Shown here: piece by piece, positions 10,308 through 20,243 of the stretch
Layout: every line of letters starts with the position of its first letter
Numbering within the stretch: the first letter of the stretch is position 1
Assembly: GCF_014652415.1 (NCBI RefSeq)
Contig: NZ_BMYT01000002.1
Coordinates: 1 to 64,000 of the forward strand
Length of the DNA stretch: 64,000 nucleotides
Reading direction: 5' to 3'
Source of the DNA: Affinundibacterium macrobrachii
GTDB taxonomy: Bacteria; Pseudomonadota; Gammaproteobacteria; Burkholderiales; Burkholderiaceae_D
Notes under the pieces: generated by a model
What the model saw: only the letters and a program-made list of their open reading frames with translations
What the model was told of the DNA's origin: nothing
The model's database searches: none
Program-made: the position numbers and the translations under genes

Positions 10308-10363
10308 TGTCATATTGCCATCACTCAAAGCCTTTACAATTACCGGCTAGAACAGAGTTTGGA

Positions 10364-11389
10364 ATGGCTATGAATAAAGAACGCTTACACTATGGCTCCG
10401 ATCAATCGGGCTTAATTTGTGCTTATCTTTTTACTGGACAAGAAGCTGGCAAAGCCTTGCGAGGCGATGAGGTATTGCAGTATTTAGATCAAGCACAAAG
10501 CTTAGCGCCGACCCATTTCATCTGGCTACATTTCAATCTGGCAAATGCATCCACTGAGAAATGGCTGCGCGAGCACAGCCAATCGCCCGAAGAGTTCTAT
10601 GAAAGTCTACATCAAGGCTCACGCTCAACACGGATTGAGCATGCCGATCAACATCTAATTGCCATTGTCAACGACGTACTGCATGACTTTAGTTTTGATC
10701 CTTCAGAAATTGCGACACTATGGCTCAATGTCAGTCGCAATATGATGATTAGCACCCGTCGCAAGCCACTGAAATCAGTTGATCACTTACGCAACGCCGT
10801 TAATGCTGGAGAAATCTTCCATTCACCTATGGAGTTGCTCACGCACTTATTACGCGATCAAGCTGATGTACTGACAGGTATCGTCAGAGATGCGACCACC
10901 AAAATCGATGAAGTTGAAGACCATTTGTTAGCGGAACGATTAAGTCGTAAACGCGCGAATCTCGGTGAGCTGCGTCGTCTATTAGTTCGACTACAGAGAT
11001 TACTCGCTCCCGAACCTGCTGCACTGTTTCGACTGCTACAAAAACCACCTGCATGGATGGCAGATAACGATGTGCATGAACTGCGCCAATCGACGGAAGA
11101 ATTCTCCGTCGTTTTAAGCGATATGGCATCGCTACAAGAACGCATCAAATTACTACAAGAAGAAATTGCTGCCCATGTTGGTGAGCAAAATAATCGCTCA
11201 CTATTTGTACTGACGATTGTGACGGTGCTCGCACTTCCGATCAATATCACTGCTGGCTTAATGGGCATGAATGTCGGCGGAATTCCGTGGGCACAAGATG
11301 AAAATGGTTTTTGGATAGTTGTTGCCTTGATCAGTTTGATTACAGCGATTGCTGCTTGGGTCGCCCGACATTTTAAGAACAAAGATTAA
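10364..11389 (+). CDS. zntB: CorA/ZntB family divalent metal transporter
   Basis: A 341-residue member of the CorA superfamily. A long cytoplasmic helical region is followed by two C-terminal membrane segments (about 285-305 and 315-335). The hallmark GMN is present in GLMGMNVGGIPW. The N-terminus and the GMNVGGIPW form resemble ZntB (zinc) more than CorA (magnesium), but the ion cannot be fixed from sequence alone. The start could be ATG 10364 or ATG 10370; the GGA before the second makes it plausible. It stands alone between fmt and the MFS gene. Confidence 0.85.
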   Translation: MAMNKERLHYGSDQSGLICAYLFTGQEAGKALRGDEVLQYLDQAQSLAPTHFIWLHFNLANASTEKWLREHSQSPEEFYESLHQGSRSTRIEHADQHLIAIVNDVLHDFSFDPSEIATLWLNVSRNMMISTRRKPLKSVDHLRNAVNAGEIFHSPMELLTHLLRDQADVLTGIVRDATTKIDEVEDHLLAERLSRKRANLGELRRLLVRLQRLLAPEPAALFRLLQKPPAWMADNDVHELRQSTEEFSVVLSDMASLQERIKLLQEEIAAHVGEQNNRSLFVLTIVTVLALPINITAGLMGMNVGGIPWAQDENGFWIVVALISLITAIAAWVARHFKNKD

Positions 11390-11483
11390 TGCAGAAATGG
11401 AAGCACATTATTAAATAAACTTTTTAGTTTACTTAATAATGTATTTCAACTATGCTTGCGACATTCACCCTGATTGATGTCGT

Positions 11484-12704
11484 ATGAAAACACCCTTACT
11501 TATCGCCGCGGCTTGTCTACTCACGCTACTCTCAACTGTGGGTGCAGCATTACCGTATCCAATTTTGCCGCCACTCTTTGCGGCCAATGCTGCGAATGAT
11601 TTCAACCACTTTTTAGGATTACCACCAAAGCTGTTGTTTGGAATTGCTTTGAGTATTAACCCTTTGGGTTTATTAATCGGTTCAACCTTACTCGGTCCAT
11701 TGTCAGATCGTTTTGGTCGTCGCCCAATTTTATTAGCCAGCGCAACAGGTGCCGCACTTGGTCATGCGATTACCGCATGGGCACTAGTGCTGCAATCCTA
11801 TCCTTTATTCATCTTAGCGCGCTTTATCACCGGCCTATTAGAAGGCAATATGCCGGTAGCACGCGCCATGCTCGCAGATCGCTTAGAAGGCAAGCTGCGA
11901 GTACAAGCTTTGTCATGGCTAAATGGTGCAAACTATTCTGGTTGGTTAGCTGGTCCTTTGTTGGCTGGACTCACATTAGGCTGGGGCATCACCGTACCAT
12001 TTTGGATAGCCGTGATTGCCTTGCTAGGCGCTGCTGTTTTAATTGCGGTTACGCTCCCGCGCGAATTACCATCGACACATACAACTTCGTGGTTGCAGGT
12101 CGCCCGCAACAAACATGCATTTCAGCTTCTACGCACACCTAGCTTGCGCCAATTATTTTATATTCAGCTAGCCTACACCTGTGGCGTCACGGCATTTTAT
12201 GAATTTTACCCACTATGGTTAGTCGAATTTGGTGGCTATCACTCCAAAGGAATCGCGTGGATGACAGCAGCCTTGTGTGCAGTGATGACGCTCTCCTCAT
12301 TGGTAGCAGGACGCTCAAGCGAAATAATGCCATTGGAACGCGTCCGATTTCACGCCTATGTGGCAGCAGCCGCTATTGCGGTTGTTGGCTTCGGCAATAC
12401 TTGGTTAGGTTTAGCTGCGATCATCTTATTTGGATTTCCAAATGCGTTTTATAATGCACTCTTACCGAGTTGGTGCGCCGAACGATTTGGCCACCACGGA
12501 CAAGGCGCAGTGATGGGATTAATTTCGACGACCTTCTGTCTCGCCAATATCATCATGGCGATTATCGGTTCGGTACTAACGCTAATTGATACTCGACTAA
12601 TTTTGATCTTGGGTGCGGCACTGAGCGCATGGGCAGCGTGGCGCATCGGTCATTGGCAAAAAGAATTAGCAGAGCTCGATCAAAGAGAATTGGAAGCTGT
12701 ATGA
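11484..12704 (+). CDS. MFS transporter
   Basis: A 406-residue, about 12-helix inner-membrane permease of the major facilitator superfamily. The loop 2-3 signature GPLSDRFGRRPILLA is present near residue 75, and helix 4 carries the ARFITGLLEGNMPVARA pattern found in drug-exporter-type members. Substrate unknown. Its stop codon overlaps the ATG of the downstream HTH regulator, so the two are translationally coupled. That suggests a transporter with its own regulator, perhaps for export of a toxic compound or metal. That role is inference. Confidence 0.88.
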   Translation: MKTPLLIAAACLLTLLSTVGAALPYPILPPLFAANAANDFNHFLGLPPKLLFGIALSINPLGLLIGSTLLGPLSDRFGRRPILLASATGAALGHAITAWALVLQSYPLFILARFITGLLEGNMPVARAMLADRLEGKLRVQALSWLNGANYSGWLAGPLLAGLTLGWGITVPFWIAVIALLGAAVLIAVTLPRELPSTHTTSWLQVARNKHAFQLLRTPSLRQLFYIQLAYTCGVTAFYEFYPLWLVEFGGYHSKGIAWMTAALCAVMTLSSLVAGRSSEIMPLERVRFHAYVAAAAIAVVGFGNTWLGLAAIILFGFPNAFYNALLPSWCAERFGHHGQGAVMGLISTTFCLANIIMAIIGSVLTLIDTRLILILGAALSAWAAWRIGHWQKELAELDQRELEAV

Positions 12705-13321
12705 ATACCGCAGAGCGTATTTTGTTTTTGCTGAAAACACGTGGTGCACAAACCGCACAAGAGCTCGCAGATCAACTCGAACTCAGTTCTATGGGCGCGC
12801 GTAAACATTTAGAGAGTTGGTATGAAAAAGGCTTAGTCAGTTTTGAAGACAGTGCGGAGAAACAAGGTCGTCCATGTCGACGCTGGCAACTAAATGAAAC
12901 CGGACACGCTCGCTTTCCCGATCGACATAGCGAACTCACAGTACAAATGCTGCAGCAAATACGTCAATTGTTCGGCGACAAAGGACTAGATCAAGTCATC
13001 ACTGCACGCGAATCAGAATCGCTACAAAACTATACGCAAGCAACTAGTAAACTAAAAACCCTCAAAGGCAAACTACAAGTGTTGGCAGAAATACGTAGTC
13101 GAGAAGGTTATATGGCAGAAATTTTGCCACATGAAGACGAGGGTTTTTTACTGATAGAAAATCATTGTCCCATCTGCGCGGCAGCGAAAGAATGTCAGCA
13201 ATTTTGTCGATCTGAGCTAAGTGTTTTTCAACAAACCTTAGGCGATAGCTTTATCATCGAGCGTACAGAACATCTGCAAAATGGCGCGCGTCGTTGTGTC
13301 TATTGGGCAAAGACGCGCTAA
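12701..13321 (+). CDS. SufR-like winged-helix regulator with C-terminal Cys cluster
   Basis: A 206-residue transcription regulator. The N-terminal winged helix (about 1-70: TRGAQTAQELADQLELSS with a recognition helix near MGARKHLESW) is of the DeoR/ArsR-like kind. The C-terminal domain carries HCPICAAAKECQQFCRSEL. That cysteine spacing is typical of SufR-type regulators, which ligate an Fe-S cluster. It therefore probably senses oxidative or iron status, or redox-active compounds. The start is the ATG at 12701, which overlaps the MFS stop; a longer reading starting inside the MFS gene adds no homology. The target is likely the MFS gene itself. Confidence 0.82.
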   Translation: MNTAERILFLLKTRGAQTAQELADQLELSSMGARKHLESWYEKGLVSFEDSAEKQGRPCRRWQLNETGHARFPDRHSELTVQMLQQIRQLFGDKGLDQVITARESESLQNYTQATSKLKTLKGKLQVLAEIRSREGYMAEILPHEDEGFLLIENHCPICAAAKECQQFCRSELSVFQQTLGDSFIIERTEHLQNGARRCVYWAKTR

Positions 13322-13330
13322 GCAAAACAC

Positions 13331-14017
13331 TCACTTGCTAAGTAAATCTTGTGTCGATTTTCCTTGTTGCGCTAACAATGTTTCCAATGCCGGCATCAAC
13401 GGACCCAAAGTTTCTTGCAGCATATTGCGCACGGTATCGACCACCACCTGAGTCTGTCTTTCGATTTCAATATTCAGTGAATCACCGACCTTTTTCTGTC
13501 CAAATACCGTCATGCGCAAGGTCTCAGGAATCAACCACACCTCAAACCAATTCGCGTCACGATCAACTTCGGCAATCGTTAAACTCGCGCCATTGATGGC
13601 AATATAGCCTTTCGCAAAAATGTAGCGCATCCATTCTTTGGGCACAGCGATGCGCATCACATAGTTATTCTCTAATTGACGAATTTGCGCAAGTTGAGCG
13701 ACAAAATCAACATGCCCCGATAAAGGGTGACCACCGATTTCAGCACCGTCTTTGGCGGCACGCTCTACATTGACTTGTGCGTTCTCTGCATAACTACCAA
13801 GTGTTGTGATCGCTAGAGTTTGCTGCATGATGTCAAACTCAGCAGCATCTTCAAATAGCTTGGTCACAGTTAAGCAAACCCCATCAGTCGCCACACTGGC
13901 GCCGATTTGTAAATCGTAATCAAACCCAGCTGGAAAGGCGAGTTGTATCGTCCGCAAGCCGGTTTGATCTTGGATTTTCTTAATATTGGCGACGCCTTGT
14001 ACAATTCCTGTAAACAT
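13331..14017 (-). CDS. ribE: Riboflavin synthase (alpha subunit)
   Basis: Converts two 6,7-dimethyl-8-ribityllumazine molecules into riboflavin. The protein starts MFTGIVQGVANI, the canonical N-terminus, and has two tandem lumazine-binding barrels (1-95 and 96-195). The second contains GGHPLSGHVDFVA. At 228 residues it is about 15-25 longer than usual, because of a C-terminal tail of unknown role (about 200-228, ending in LLAQQGKSTQDLLSK). No FMN riboswitch or other rib gene is visible nearby. Confidence 0.95.
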   Translation of the reverse strand: MFTGIVQGVANIKKIQDQTGLRTIQLAFPAGFDYDLQIGASVATDGVCLTVTKLFEDAAEFDIMQQTLAITTLGSYAENAQVNVERAAKDGAEIGGHPLSGHVDFVAQLAQIRQLENNYVMRIAVPKEWMRYIFAKGYIAINGASLTIAEVDRDANWFEVWLIPETLRMTVFGQKKVGDSLNIEIERQTQVVVDTVRNMLQETLGPLMPALETLLAQQGKSTQDLLSK

Positions 14018-14035
14018 AATGTGTATTTCACCTGA

Positions 14036-15019
14036 TTAATTCAAATTCGGATTGCCGGATTTTTTCATCTCAGCAAGTGGCGCAAACATTTCATGCGTCA
14101 TATTCACGAAGTGATCACGCAACCATTTATGCGCTGGATTGCGCGCATCGCGTTCATGCCACAACATATCGACATGCACATCAGGCGTTTCAAAGGGTAA
14201 CTCTTTCCATACCAAGGCATCGCTCATTCCTGTCGAAGCAATGAAGTGGAAAGGCAAGACCGTTAATAGATCCGAATTCGCCACAACCTTACCGCCAGTA
14301 AAGAACTGGTTCACCGTCAACAAAATGCGCCGTTCGCGTCCCATTTTCATTAGTTCATCATCAATCAAACCATGCGCTCGACCAGAAAAACTGACGAGGC
14401 AATGATTCGCGGCACAATAAGCGTCAAGCGTTAATTCTTGATTGGCGAGTGGATGATTCTTACTCATCACACAAACGTAATGACCGGAATACAGACGTTC
14501 ATGGCGAATCGGACTACGTGCCGCGCCCTGTCCACCAGACAATTGTGCTACCACACCTGGGAAGAAACCAACTGCAATATCAATATCACCCTGTGTGAGC
14601 AAAGGCCGCGGTTCACGCGTCGTGAGCGGCACCATACGCGCATTCATATGCGGTGCTTCGCGCTCAAATGCGGTGATCAAGGTCGGCATCCACAAGGCGG
14701 CGGTGGAATCGGCCATCGCCATTCGAAAAGTCGCCACGGCTTTAGAAGGATCAAAACTACTAGGTGCAATCGCTGCTTCTAAGGTTGATAGCGCTTCACG
14801 AATCGACGGCCATAATATTTCAGCACGGGGCGTCGGCTTCACGCCATACGCAGTACGAATTAATAACTCGTCATTAAGCGAATAACGTAGCCGCTTAATC
14901 GCATTCGACACCGCGGGCTGCGTCATCGCCAATTTGTCTGCAGCGCGCGTTAGATTTTGCTCGACCATCACAGTATCAAATACACGCAATAGATTTAAAT
15001 CTAAGGTCAGAAAATTCAT
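14036..15019 (-). CDS. LysR family transcriptional regulator
   Basis: A 327-residue LysR-type activator or repressor. The N-terminal helix-turn-helix (residues 1-65) contains the family pattern NLTRAADKLAMTQPAVSNA. A periplasmic-binding-protein-like effector domain spans about 90-305. The N-terminus LDLNLLRVFDTVMVEQNLT and the HERDARNPAHKWLRDHF near the end place it in the NodD/LinR-like branch; the effector cannot be named. It lies 18 bases upstream of ribE on the same strand and is followed on the other side by pckG, also on the minus strand. No divergent partner gene is present. Confidence 0.92.
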   Translation of the reverse strand: MNFLTLDLNLLRVFDTVMVEQNLTRAADKLAMTQPAVSNAIKRLRYSLNDELLIRTAYGVKPTPRAEILWPSIREALSTLEAAIAPSSFDPSKAVATFRMAMADSTAALWMPTLITAFEREAPHMNARMVPLTTREPRPLLTQGDIDIAVGFFPGVVAQLSGGQGAARSPIRHERLYSGHYVCVMSKNHPLANQELTLDAYCAANHCLVSFSGRAHGLIDDELMKMGRERRILLTVNQFFTGGKVVANSDLLTVLPFHFIASTGMSDALVWKELPFETPDVHVDMLWHERDARNPAHKWLRDHFVNMTHEMFAPLAEMKKSGNPNLN

Positions 15020-15088
15020 CGGCAGCCTTTCCGCTTATGCAATGGAGTGAAAGATTATCCCAGATTTAAGCAAAATTTTGCAATGCAC

Positions 15089-15127
15089 AAAAAAGCGCAC
15101 TTCAGGTTACCCCGAAGCGCGCTTTTT
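15089..15127 (-). terminator. Terminator after pckG
   Basis: A 13-bp stem with one mismatch (AAAAGCGCACTTC with GAAGCGCGCTTTT) and a 10-base loop, with T-runs on both strands. It is placed between the pckG stop and the LysR start, so it separates the two transcription units. Confidence 0.75.
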
Positions 15128-15145
15128 CCTAAGACGAAAAATTGA

Positions 15146-16993
15146 TTACGCTAAGCGACTCGCCAATGTCGCTTTGGTCGCTTCCAAAGCTGCAGGCAAA
15201 CGGTATTTCAGCTTATCAAACAATTCGGTGTGTAAATCCAACTCGGCTTTCCATGCGTCTTTATCAATAGAAGTGATGAGTTCAAATTGTTCAGACGTGA
15301 AGTTCAAGCCATCCCATGTCAGATCTTCATATTTTGGGCTGATACCAAAGATATTTTCTGTGCCGCTGGTCGAACCATCGATACGTTCTAACATCCACTT
15401 CAACACACGCATATTGTCGCCAAAACCTGGCCATACAAACTTGCCATTGGCATCAGTACGGAACCAGTTCACGCAGTAAATGTTTGGTTGTTTGCCACCG
15501 AGCGCTGTAATCTTCTCGCCCATATTCAACCAATGCTGGAAATAGTCGCTCATGTTGTAGCCCATGAACGGCAACATTGCGAACGGATCACGACGCACCA
15601 CGCCTTGTTGACCAACTGCTGCTGCCGTAGTTTCAGAACCCATAGTTGCAGCCATGTACACGCCTTCGACCCAATTGCGCGCTTCTGTTACCAATGGCAC
15701 CGTGGTCGAGCGACGACCACCGAAGATGAAAGCTGAAATTGGTACACCAGCTGGATCATCCCATGCTGGGTCGAGCACTGGATTTTGCGTTGCCGCCACC
15801 GTAAAACGCGCATTTGGATGCGCTGCTTTACGACCAGTTTCTTTCGCGATTTCTGGAGACCAATCTTTACCTTGCCAGTCGATCACGTGCGCTGGTGCTT
15901 CTTTCGTCATACCTTCCCACCACACATCGCCATCATCGGTCAAAGCAACGTTGGTGAAAATGGTGTTCGCAGTCAAAGACGACATGCAATTCGAGTTAGT
16001 CGCGGTATTCGTGCCTGGAGCGACACCGAAATAACCGGCTTCTGGATTAATCGCATACAAACGACCATCGGCACCCGGCTTAATCCAAGCGATATCGTCG
16101 CCAATCGTTGTCACTTTCCAGCCTTTAATTGCTGGAATCAACATCGCAAAATTCGTCTTGCCACAAGCGGACGGGAATGCTGCCGCGACATAATGTTTTT
16201 TACCTTCTGGAGATTCCACACCCAAAATCAACATATGTTCAGCCAACCAACCTTGATCGCGTCCCATGGTGGAAGCAATACGCAATGCGAAGCATTTTTT
16301 GCCCAACAATGCATTACCACCGTAGCCCGAACCAAACGACCAGATTTCACGTGTTTCTGGATAATGGACGATGTACTTCGTGCTATTGCATGGCCAAGCT
16401 ACATCTTTTTGACCCGCTGCCAATGGTGCACCTACAGTATGTACGCAAGGGACGAAATCACCGTCTGTACCCAATACGTCATAAACCGCTTTACCCATAC
16501 GCGTCATGATGCGCATATTCACGGCAACATACGGCGAATCCGATAACTCAACACCGATATGCGCGATTGGTGAACCAAGTGGCCCCATCGAGAATGGCAC
16601 TACATACATCGTACGACCTTGCATGCATCCGTCAAATAATGGATTTAATGTCGCGCGCATTTCCGCTGGTGCCATCCAGTTATTAGTTGGCCCTGCATCT
16701 TCTTGTTTTTCGGAACAGATATAAGTACGATCTTCAACACGTGCTACGTCGGAAGGATCAGAACAAGCGAGGTAGCTGTTTGGACGCTTTGCTTCGTTCA
16801 ATTTTTTCATGGTGCCAGCGGCCACCATTTGCGCGCACAGGCGATCATATTCTTCCTGTGTACCGTCGCACCAATAAACGTTTGCTGGCTTGGTCAACGC
16901 GACCATTTCAGTAACCCAGTTAATGAGTTTTTGGTGCTTGACGTGTGCTGGCACATTGATTGCCGTCACACCTTGCATGCTAGGTTGATTCAT
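15146..16993 (-). CDS. pckG: Phosphoenolpyruvate carboxykinase (GTP)
   Basis: Decarboxylates and phosphorylates oxaloacetate to phosphoenolpyruvate, using GTP, for gluconeogenesis. The 615-residue length is standard for the GTP-dependent class. The nucleotide P-loop with the class-specific reactive cysteine is [16 protein letters not shown] (about residues 270-285). The metal/oxaloacetate motif [10 protein letters not shown] and the substrate-binding [12 protein letters not shown] are also clear. A GGAG eight bases before the ATG supports the start. It appears monocistronic, with a terminator at 15089-15127. Confidence 0.97.
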   Translation of the reverse strand: MNQPSMQGVTAINVPAHVKHQKLINWVTEMVALTKPANVYWCDGTQEEYDRLCAQMVAAGTMKKLNEAKRPNSYLACSDPSDVARVEDRTYICSEKQEDAGPTNNWMAPAEMRATLNPLFDGCMQGRTMYVVPFSMGPLGSPIAHIGVELSDSPYVAVNMRIMTRMGKAVYDVLGTDGDFVPCVHTVGAPLAAGQKDVAWPCNSTKYIVHYPETREIWSFGSGYGGNALLGKKCFALRIASTMGRDQGWLAEHMLILGVESPEGKKHYVAAAFPSACGKTNFAMLIPAIKGWKVTTIGDDIAWIKPGADGRLYAINPEAGYFGVAPGTNTATNSNCMSSLTANTIFTNVALTDDGDVWWEGMTKEAPAHVIDWQGKDWSPEIAKETGRKAAHPNARFTVAATQNPVLDPAWDDPAGVPISAFIFGGRRSTTVPLVTEARNWVEGVYMAATMGSETTAAAVGQQGVVRRDPFAMLPFMGYNMSDYFQHWLNMGEKITALGGKQPNIYCVNWFRTDANGKFVWPGFGDNMRVLKWMLERIDGSTSGTENIFGISPKYEDLTWDGLNFTSEQFELITSIDKDAWKAELDLHTELFDKLKYRLPAALEATKATLASRLA

Positions 16994-17343
16994 AATAAAT
17001 ACTCCAATGCCATTTCAATAAAAAAATCGGTGTAGCGGCACGGCAAGAACGGCTAGAAGGCGAGTAGATAAGGCAAGTGGTATTATTCTGGTTATAATTG
17101 TTCATCCACACTACTGGCACGATAGCGGCATTTTTTGTCGGAATCAGGAAGGCAGACGAGGTAACAACTATGGTCTGAGATCCAAGCTTTCGCCCGGTAG
17201 ACTGCACGGTACGGAAGATTCAAAAAGCTACGTGCAACGTATTCTACACCGACATACGACAATCTGCTGAGTTTTACGTCACAAACAGTATCAAAAAGAA
17301 ATCATTTTTGAAAATATACTTACCTACAAGACAAGCTATTCCC
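16994..17343. other. Divergent intergenic region pckG / 2-hydroxyacid dehydrogenase
   Basis: About 350 bases between two divergent genes; it must hold both promoters. I see the pckG ribosome-binding site but no operator, hairpin or RNA that I can name. Confidence 0.6.
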
Positions 17344-18312
17344 ATGAAAATCGCCATCTTAGATGATTATCAAGACGTCGTTCGGCATCTTAAATGCTTC
17401 TCTATGCTCAACGAACACGATGTGAAAGTGTTTAACAATAAGGCGGTCGGTGTCGGTCAACTCGCTATTCGTCTCAATCAATTCGATGCACTGGTATTAA
17501 ATCGTGAACGAACCAGCTTGAGCCGTGCACTGCTAAGTAAGTTGCCAAAACTAAAGCTGATTTCTCAAACGGGCAAGGTGTCGGGTCACATTGATCTCGA
17601 CGCTTGCAAAGACTTCAATATAACCGTGATGGAAGGTGTTGGCGACCCCTATGCTCCAGCCGAATTAACTTGGGCATTAATTCTAGCTTCATCAAGAAAA
17701 ATCCCGCAGTACACTACATATTTACAAGAAGGTTTATGGCAAACTTCATCATTACATCCAGCACAAAATCAACTTGGGCGTGTGCTGCGCGGTAAAAAAA
17801 TCGGTATTTGGGGCTATGGGAGAATTGGTAAGTTAGTCGCCCAATATGCCAAAGTATTTCAAATGAAAGTGGAAATTTGGGGAAGTATCGATAGCCGTAA
17901 GCAAGCAATCAAAGATGGATTTGGGGCTAGTGAATCGAAAGCAGATTTCTTTCGTACATGCGACATCATTTCCTTGCACTTACGCCTGAACGAAGAAACC
18001 CGCCACTTTGTTCGTCAAGATGACCTAAGCAGCATGAAAACGGATGCACTATTCGTCAATACCAGCCGCGCTGAACTGATAGCGCCGAACGCACTCGAAA
18101 TAGCATTAAATCTTGGCCGCCCCGGCTTTGCTGCACTCGATGTATTTGAAAGCGAACCGCTATCACAAGAATATGGCCTGAGAGGAAAGGAAAATGTTTT
18201 GCTCACGCCACATTTAGGTTATGTCGAACAGGATAGTTACGAATCCTATTTTTACGCAGCCTTTCAGAATATTTTGACGTTTTGCCAAAAGCGAGAAAGT
18301 AGCAGCACTTAA
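17344..18312 (+). CDS. D-2-hydroxyacid dehydrogenase family protein
   Basis: A 322-residue NAD(P)-dependent oxidoreductase of the D-isomer 2-hydroxyacid dehydrogenase family (phosphoglycerate dehydrogenase-like). The nucleotide-binding glycine motif is GIWGYGRIGKLVAQ near residue 155. The catalytic Arg is in VNTSRAELI, and the catalytic His is in LTPHLGYVE near residue 290. The ATG at 17344 gives the usual family start MKIAILDDYQD; a TTG 36 bases upstream is less likely. The substrate is not known. It stands alone between pckG (divergent) and the cystine symporter, 190 bases downstream. Confidence 0.9.
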   Translation: MKIAILDDYQDVVRHLKCFSMLNEHDVKVFNNKAVGVGQLAIRLNQFDALVLNRERTSLSRALLSKLPKLKLISQTGKVSGHIDLDACKDFNITVMEGVGDPYAPAELTWALILASSRKIPQYTTYLQEGLWQTSSLHPAQNQLGRVLRGKKIGIWGYGRIGKLVAQYAKVFQMKVEIWGSIDSRKQAIKDGFGASESKADFFRTCDIISLHLRLNEETRHFVRQDDLSSMKTDALFVNTSRAELIAPNALEIALNLGRPGFAALDVFESEPLSQEYGLRGKENVLLTPHLGYVEQDSYESYFYAAFQNILTFCQKRESSST

Positions 18313-18501
18313 GCATAATAGCTCTCAGGTATTGTTTACAGCGCAAATCAAATCTGCGCAGGCCAACCACCTATTCTTACTAGGATTGGGATGACGGTTG
18401 TTTCAACAAAAAATCCATAAGCAAAGAATTTTTTCTACGTATCAATTTAATAAAGATATGGGCTAGAATGCCCAATCCTCGATAACTAAAAAAGCAAAGC
18501 A

Positions 18502-19908
18502 ATGAATTCTCACACTTTCCAACTCATTCTCAATATCAGTGTTGCTGCAGGTATTTGCGGACTTCTTTATTGGCTACAGAACAAACATGTATCGTTCACA
18601 AAACGTGTGTTTGTCGGTTTGGGATTGGGTGTGTTGCTTGGCGCAATATTTCAGTTTATCTATGGCCTTGAATCGAGCACCTTAAAAGATACTCATGCCT
18701 ACCTTGACGTCGTTGGCACAGGATACGTCAAGCTCTTACAAATGGTAGTGATACCACTCATATTGGTTTCTATCATCAGTGCTATCCTCAAATTGAAAGA
18801 TGTGAGCTCGCTAGGAAAAATCAGCAGCTTAACGATCGGCACTTTAATTGGGACAACCATCATCGCTGCATTAATTGGCTTATTGATGGCAAAAGTGTTT
18901 GGATTAACGACTTTAGGTTTGAATTACAGCTCTGCTGAATTTGCCCGCGGCCAATATCTAGAAGGCACCTTAGCTAGCGCAAAGGCGATTACCTTGCCGA
19001 GCATGCTACTCAGCTTTATCCCTGAAAATCCGTTTCTTGATATGACAGGTGCACGCAAGACATCCACCATTGCGGTGGTCATTTTTGCCATTTTGATTGG
19101 AATTGCAGCAACCGGCATTGCGGAGAAAAAAGCTGAAGCATTCAAATCATTCAGTCACTTTATCGAAGTTGCACAAGCCATCGTGATGCGTCTTGTCACT
19201 ATCATTTTACGTTTAACTCCTTACGGCGTATTCGCATTAATGACGCAAGTAGTCGCAAAATCGAACAAAAATGATATCTTTAATTTAATTAATTTTGTAC
19301 TGGCCTCATACAGCGCCATCATCATCATGTTTGGCGTTCATCTTGCAATTGTTGCTGCATGCGGACTCAACCCAAAACGCTATCTACAGAAAATTTTCCC
19401 TGTCCTTGTGTTCGCTTTCACATCACGCACTAGTGCAGGCGCCATTCCTATGAGCGTACAAATTCAGCACCAACGTCTAGGAACACCTGAAGGGATCGCC
19501 AATTTTGCAGCCTCATTTGGCTCCACAATAGGACAAAACGGCTGTGCTGGCATTTATCCAGCCATGCTGGCATTCATGATTGCACCGACCGTTGGCATCG
19601 ACCCAATGTCATTTTCTTTTATTGCATCCTTAGTCGGCATTATCGCAATTAGCTCGGTAGGTATTGCAGGCGTAGGTGGCGGTGCAACTTTTGCGGCGTT
19701 AATCGTGCTCTCATCACTTGATTTACCTGTCGCGCTAGCGGGGTTGTTGATTTCAATTGAGCCATTAATCGATATGGGAAGAACCGCACTGAACGTGAGT
19801 GGATCTATCGTATCAGGAACCGTTACAAGCAAAATTATGGGCTCCACTGATATGTCTACGTTTAACCAAATCGATTCGGGAGAACTTGAAATGAAATCAG
19901 AAAGTTAA
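18502..19908 (+). CDS. tcyP: L-cystine symporter, TcyP/YdjN type
   Basis: A 468-residue inner-membrane sodium/dicarboxylate-type symporter (DAACS family). From recall it resembles E. coli YdjN/TcyP along its whole length. Shared stretches include LGKISSLTIGTL, FAFTSRTSAGAIPMS (helical hairpin 1), TIGQNGCAGIYPAMLA, GIAGVGGGATFAAL and ISIEPLIDMGRTALNVSGS (hairpin 2 and substrate-binding helix 8). The expected substrate is L-cystine. Eight membrane helices plus two re-entrant hairpins are expected. No regulator is adjacent. Confidence 0.9.
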   Translation: MNSHTFQLILNISVAAGICGLLYWLQNKHVSFTKRVFVGLGLGVLLGAIFQFIYGLESSTLKDTHAYLDVVGTGYVKLLQMVVIPLILVSIISAILKLKDVSSLGKISSLTIGTLIGTTIIAALIGLLMAKVFGLTTLGLNYSSAEFARGQYLEGTLASAKAITLPSMLLSFIPENPFLDMTGARKTSTIAVVIFAILIGIAATGIAEKKAEAFKSFSHFIEVAQAIVMRLVTIILRLTPYGVFALMTQVVAKSNKNDIFNLINFVLASYSAIIIMFGVHLAIVAACGLNPKRYLQKIFPVLVFAFTSRTSAGAIPMSVQIQHQRLGTPEGIANFAASFGSTIGQNGCAGIYPAMLAFMIAPTVGIDPMSFSFIASLVGIIAISSVGIAGVGGGATFAALIVLSSLDLPVALAGLLISIEPLIDMGRTALNVSGSIVSGTVTSKIMGSTDMSTFNQIDSGELEMKSES

Positions 19909-20243
19909 TTAAATGACTAATATCTAGCTCGACTTGTAAATTTTCACTTAAATTAATTAAAAATATTTTTTTGCAATTTATTACCCTGATTTCTGTCGCA
20001 AATTTGTTGTATTTATCACGCATTTTATAGCGAAAGATTGACACTTTACAGGGCAAAGTGTTTCCATACATAGCGGTTGTTTTTGTGAGTATTTTTTTTA
20101 ATTCACAAGCACAAAGTATTAATGCGATTGTATCCATTAGTAGGAGGGGGAGTCCCTACTAGTACCCGCTAGCAGGGTTGGTCTTAAATTTATAAGTGAC
20201 CAACTTGTAAATTTATGTTTTATTTTTTAACTTAGGAAATTAC
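19909..20243. other. 5' region of TonB receptor with GC-rich leader hairpin
   Basis: This 335-base AT-rich spacer contains one strikingly GC-rich island. TAGTAGG (20138-20144) pairs with CCTACTA (20155-20161) around an AGGGGGAGTC loop, about 80-105 bases before the receptor ATG. The position suggests a 5'-UTR structure. AGGA at 20235-20238 serves as the ribosome-binding site. Confidence 0.55.

Noticed and set aside
10858-11382. 174-codon ORF opposite the CorA/ZntB gene
   Set aside because: Shadow frame rich in Ser/Cys/Arg, no start signals.
15785-16546. 253-codon ORF opposite pckG
   Set aside because: Antisense shadow of a strongly conserved gene; composition is Cys/His/Arg-rich, as expected from reversed pckG codons.
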